Positions 61,578-64,000 of a stretch of DNA of 64,000 bases are shown here, one piece after another (position 1 is the first letter of the stretch; every line of letters begins with the position of its first letter). The notes under the pieces are model-generated. The model made no database searches. It was not told where the DNA came from and was given only the letters and a program-made list of their open reading frames with translations. A program made the position numbers and the translations under genes. The stretch is from contig NZ_BMIV01000001.1 in the NCBI RefSeq assembly GCF_014642735.1, positions 310,001 to 374,000 on the forward strand, read 5' to 3'. Source of the stretch: Paracoccus acridae (GTDB lineage Bacteria > Pseudomonadota > Alphaproteobacteria > Rhodobacterales > Rhodobacteraceae).

Positions 61578-62177
61578 ATGCTGGATCAGCGACATCAGAC
61601 GGATTTTCGAACCCAGTTCGTGCGCGAACCTGCAAGCCTGCGCCATCACCCCGCACTGGTGCTGAACGCGGATTACCGGCCCCTGTCCTATTACCCCCTG
61701 TCGCTGTGGCCCTGGCAAGAGGCGATCAAGGCCGCCTTCCTGGACCGCGTGGACATCATCGCCGAATACGAGGAGGTGGTGCGAAGTCAGCGCCAGGTGT
61801 TCAAGCTGCCCTCGGTCGTCGTTCTGAAGGATTATGTGAAACCCCAGAAGCGCGTAGCATTTACGCGCTTCAATCTTTTTCTGCGGGACGAATTCTGCTG
61901 CCAGTATTGCGGGGCCAAGGGCGACCTGACCTTCGATCACGTCGTGCCCCGGTCGCGCGGGGGCGTGACCAGCTGGGACAACGTGGTCGCCGCCTGTTCG
62001 CCCTGCAACCTGCGCAAGGCCAACCGCAGCCTGCGCCATTCGGGGATGAGCCTGCGCCGCAAGCCGTGCCAACCCTCGCCCGAGGAGATGCACGCGGCGG
62101 GCCGGCGCTTTCCGCCGAATCACCTGCATGAAAGCTGGATGGATTTCCTGTATTGGGACGCCGAGCTGGAAAGCTGA
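61578..62177 (+). CDS. HNH endonuclease family protein
   Basis: A 199-aa HNH protein with zinc-binding C108 and C111 (CQYCGAKG), the core DHVVPRSRGG (H121), the Asn in TSWDNVV and zinc-binding C140 and C143 (CSPCNLRKANR). The N-terminal half (HHPALVLNADYRPLSYYPLSLWPWQEAI) is typical of the widespread housekeeping HNH group of proteobacteria, whose role is not established. GGAAAGGCAGC precedes the ATG. Unrelated in sequence to the small HNH protein at 1227. Confidence 0.88.
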   Translation: MLDQRHQTDFRTQFVREPASLRHHPALVLNADYRPLSYYPLSLWPWQEAIKAAFLDRVDIIAEYEEVVRSQRQVFKLPSVVVLKDYVKPQKRVAFTRFNLFLRDEFCCQYCGAKGDLTFDHVVPRSRGGVTSWDNVVAACSPCNLRKANRSLRHSGMSLRRKPCQPSPEEMHAAGRRFPPNHLHESWMDFLYWDAELES

Positions 62178-62189
62178 CGGCCCCGCCCG

Positions 62190-62363
62190 TCAGGCGTCGT
62201 GGTCGTGCCGGTCGCCCTGGGACAGATGCAGGGCGGCCGCGGCCGACAGCGTGACCATCGCCAGGACCACCACGGGCGCACCAGCCGAAAAGGCCGCCCA
62301 CAGGGTCAAGGCGGCGACAAGGATGACTGCGGCGATCAGGACCAGGAAGTGCGGCAAGGGCAT
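62190..62363 (-). CDS. Small membrane protein, 57 aa
   Basis: Unrecognised. Two hydrophobic segments (FLVLIAAVILVAALTLWAAF and VVVLAMVTLSAAAALHL) are followed by a tail rich in His and Asp (DRHDHDA). GAGGAG lies 10 nt before the ATG at 62363. It ends 12 nt from the convergent HNH stop. Upstream of it lies the dapA terminator. Confidence 0.55.
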   Translation of the reverse strand: MPLPHFLVLIAAVILVAALTLWAAFSAGAPVVVLAMVTLSAAAALHLSQGDRHDHDA

Positions 62364-62427
62364 GGCGGGTCGTCTCCTCATCCTGAATATGGGATGAAGA
62401 TTGCGCTTTGAAAAGACGATGCGGAAA

Positions 62428-62450
62428 ATGCGCGCCAAATTGTCGCGCAT
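62428..62450 (-). terminator. Rho-independent terminator of dapA
   Basis: On the minus strand ATGCGCG and CGCGCAT form a perfect 7-bp stem with a 9-nt loop, followed by TTTTCC. It starts 7 nt after the dapA stop. This is the only hairpin in the window with a real T-run. Confidence 0.7.
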
Positions 62451-62457
62451 CCCCGTG

Positions 62458-63333
62458 TCAGATCAGGCCGGCATGGTCCAGCGCCGCGTCGATCAGGCGG
62501 CGGGTCGGGTCGGTCAGGGGCACCAGCGGCAGCCGCACCCTTTCGTCGCACAGGCCCAGCCGCGACATCGCGTATTTCGCGCCGACAAGGCCCGGTTCGA
62601 CGAAGATCGCCACATGAAGGGGCATCAGCCGGTCCTGATATTCCAGCGCCTTGGCATAGTCGCCCGCCAACGTCGCTTCCTGGAACTCGGCGCACAGCTT
62701 CGGCGCGACATTGGCCGTGACGCTGATGCAGCCCACGCCGCCATGGGCGTTGAAGCCAAGCGCCGTGCCGTCCTCGCCCGACAATTGCACGAAGTCGTGG
62801 CCGCAGGTGATGCGCTGCTGGCTGACGCGCTCCAGCTTGCCGGTGGCGTCCTTGACGCCGATGATCGTGGGCAGCTTGGCCAGTTCGCCCATGGTTTCGG
62901 GCGTCATGTCCACCACCGACCGGCCGGGGATGTTGTAGATGATGATGGGCAGGTCGGATGCCTCGGCCAGGGCGGTGTAATGGGCGATCAACCCCGCCTG
63001 AGTGGGCTTGTTGTAATAGGGCGTGACAACAAGGGCGGCATCTGCGCCGACCTCGGCCGCGTGTCGGATCAGGCCGATGCCTTCGCGCGTGCTGTTCGAC
63101 CCGGCGCCGGCGATGACCGGGATGCGACCGTCCACGGCGCGCACGACCTCCTCGATCACCAGGCGGTGTTCGTCATGGGTCAGGGTCGGGCTTTCGCCGG
63201 TGGTGCCCACGGGGACAAGGCCGTGGCTGCCCTGGTCGATATGCCATTCGACCAGCTTCTTCAGCGTGTCCAGATCCAGCTCGCCGTCCGGTGTGAACGG
63301 CGTGACCAGTGCGGGCAGGGATCCCTTGAACAT
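62458..63333 (-). CDS. dapA: 4-hydroxy-tetrahydrodipicolinate synthase
   Basis: A 291-aa class I aldolase that condenses pyruvate with aspartate semialdehyde in the lysine/diaminopimelate pathway. The Schiff-base lysine is K161 ([10 protein letters not shown]) and the proton-relay Tyr is Y133 (IIYNIPGRS), the same numbers as in E. coli. The pyruvate-site loop is [11 protein letters not shown]. It consumes the same aspartate semialdehyde as the carboxyspermidine dehydrogenase. It is divergent from the lytic transglycosylase gene, as in many Rhodobacterales. Confidence 0.97.
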   Translation of the reverse strand: MFKGSLPALVTPFTPDGELDLDTLKKLVEWHIDQGSHGLVPVGTTGESPTLTHDEHRLVIEEVVRAVDGRIPVIAGAGSNSTREGIGLIRHAAEVGADAALVVTPYYNKPTQAGLIAHYTALAEASDLPIIIYNIPGRSVVDMTPETMGELAKLPTIIGVKDATGKLERVSQQRITCGHDFVQLSGEDGTALGFNAHGGVGCISVTANVAPKLCAEFQEATLAGDYAKALEYQDRLMPLHVAIFVEPGLVGAKYAMSRLGLCDERVRLPLVPLTDPTRRLIDAALDHAGLI

Positions 63334-63442
63334 GACACGCTTCCTTGCAGGTTTGGTTCGCGGGCCTGATTAACGGGGCAGGTGGAACTTGCCAAGGTTG
63401 TGTATTGCGTCGGGCGCACGGGGCGGCGACACAAGGCGGGTG

Positions 63443-64000
63443 ATGCGACTTCTGCGCGACATGATTGCAGCCGGGCTGCTGATGCTGGTCCCCCTTGCCC
63501 CCGCCGGGGCCGAGGATGCGGGCGCGATGGCGCTGGCGCTGTCGGCGGCCGATGCGCGGGACTGGGTCACCGCGCGCGATGCGGCCCGAAGGTCCGGGCC
63601 GATGGCCGAGGCCCTGGTGGGCTGGCAGGCGCTGCGGGCGGGCCACGGCGCCCCCGGCGATTACATCGACTTCGTGCGCGGCCATGGCGACTGGCCGGGG
63701 CTGGCGCTGCTGCGCGAACGCGGCGACGCGAAGATGCGGCCCGACCTGCCTGCGCAGGATATCCGGGACTGGTTCGTGGATCGCCTGCCGGCGACCCTGG
63801 CTGCCGAAACCGCCTATCTTGCAACGCTGGACCCTGCCGCCGCCAAGGCGGAACGGGCGCGGTTCTGGACCGCCGTGCCCCTGACCGGACCCGAGGAAAC
63901 CGCCTTTCTGGCCGCGCATGGCCCTGAACTGGTGCCCCTGATGACCGCGCGGGCGGTCGCCATGCTGGACCGGCAGGAATGGGCGCAGGCCGAACGCCTG
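63443..64000 (+). CDS. slt: Soluble lytic murein transglycosylase, N-terminal part
   Basis: The frame opens with MRLLRDMIAAGLLMLVPLAP and a signal peptide ending near PAGA, then a long helical region with repeats of Ala-rich pairs (ALSAADARDWVTARDAARRS, PGDYIDFVRGHGDWPGLALL, ERARFWTAVPL, RAVAMLDRQEWAQAERL). This resembles the superhelical U-domain of Slt-type murein transglycosylases. The gene runs off the right end after 186 codons, so the catalytic domain is not seen. AAGGCGGGTG precedes the ATG. The call rests on the N-terminal part and the position next to dapA. Confidence 0.72.
   Translation, partial: MRLLRDMIAAGLLMLVPLAPAGAEDAGAMALALSAADARDWVTARDAARRSGPMAEALVGWQALRAGHGAPGDYIDFVRGHGDWPGLALLRERGDAKMRPDLPAQDIRDWFVDRLPATLAAETAYLATLDPAAAKAERARFWTAVPLTGPEETAFLAAHGPELVPLMTARAVAMLDRQEWAQAERL

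Noticed and set aside
61578-62177. The HNH gene as part of a restriction or homing system
   Set aside because: No methylase, intron or intein feature is adjacent, and the family is widespread among housekeeping genes.

Overview
The window looks like chromosomal core DNA of a GC-rich alphaproteobacterium of the Rhodobacterales, most likely a Paracoccus-like organism. The grounds are the very high GC with AT-rich islands only between divergent genes, a qoxABCD quinol oxidase operon ending in its own SURF1 gene with an FNR-type box upstream (the arrangement known from Paracoccus denitrificans), a DUF6478 protein typical of Rhodobacteraceae, and an accD-folC pair. I see about 69 protein genes, two of them cut by the window edges (ettA on the left, a lytic transglycosylase on the right), and one frameshifted gene. 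I see no rRNA, tRNA, CRISPR array, insertion sequence, phage or plasmid functions. No gap between genes exceeds 300 bases.

Layout. 1-6.8 kb: end of ettA, a small secreted protein, a coupled HNH / glycosyltransferase / GT61 cluster, an acyl-CoA synthetase, a BON-LysM protein and a CAP lipoprotein. 6.8-15.7 kb: ABC exporter, nucleosidase, zapE, folC-accD, cardiolipin synthase, phhB, and two Rhodobacteraceae proteins of unknown function. 15.8-18.2 kb: carboxy(nor)spermidine decarboxylase and dehydrogenase. 18.2-25 kb: PerM-like permease, malate synthase G, DMT exporter with divergent LysR regulator, MFS transporter. 25.2-30.2 kb: qoxABCD-surf1. 30.3-36 kb: a MoxR/Bat-type operon of seven overlapping genes. 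36.1-41.4 kb: a dipeptide-type ABC importer. 41.4-46.7 kb: aldo/keto reductase, CbpA/CbpM, MATE pump, stand-alone RAM domain protein with an aminotransferase. 46.7-50.1 kb: DUF1992 and valS. 50.2-53.1 kb: a GST (frameshifted), VOC and duplicated DUF1428 operon under a divergent HxlR regulator. 53.1-56.8 kb: Lrp regulator and ornithine decarboxylase, metF and metR. 56.8-64 kb: ubiH, HAD phosphatase, GntR regulator, alkA, esterase, VOC protein, HNH protein, dapA, lytic transglycosylase.

How genes work together. Ornithine decarboxylase (53.7 kb) plus the carboxyspermidine dehydrogenase and decarboxylase (15.8-18.2 kb) give a complete S-adenosylmethionine-independent route from ornithine to spermidine. 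The oxidase operon makes a quinol oxidase without CuA, with its SURF1 assembly factor, probably under oxygen-responsive FNR control. metF and metR are divergent around two TGAG-N5-(C/T)TCA boxes, which suggests methionine/homocysteine-responsive control.

The most unusual signal is non-coding. A short repeat family occurs four times (11.75, 40.60, 54.85 and 60.92 kb), always in the same orientation and always starting 0-6 nt after a stop codon. It has a conserved 20-nt core (TCTTCTGTGTCCAAATATCC and variants), then two G-runs and, in three copies, one C-run that closes an 8-bp hairpin. It looks like a dispersed 3'-end element and may be a terminator or stability element with two competing folds.
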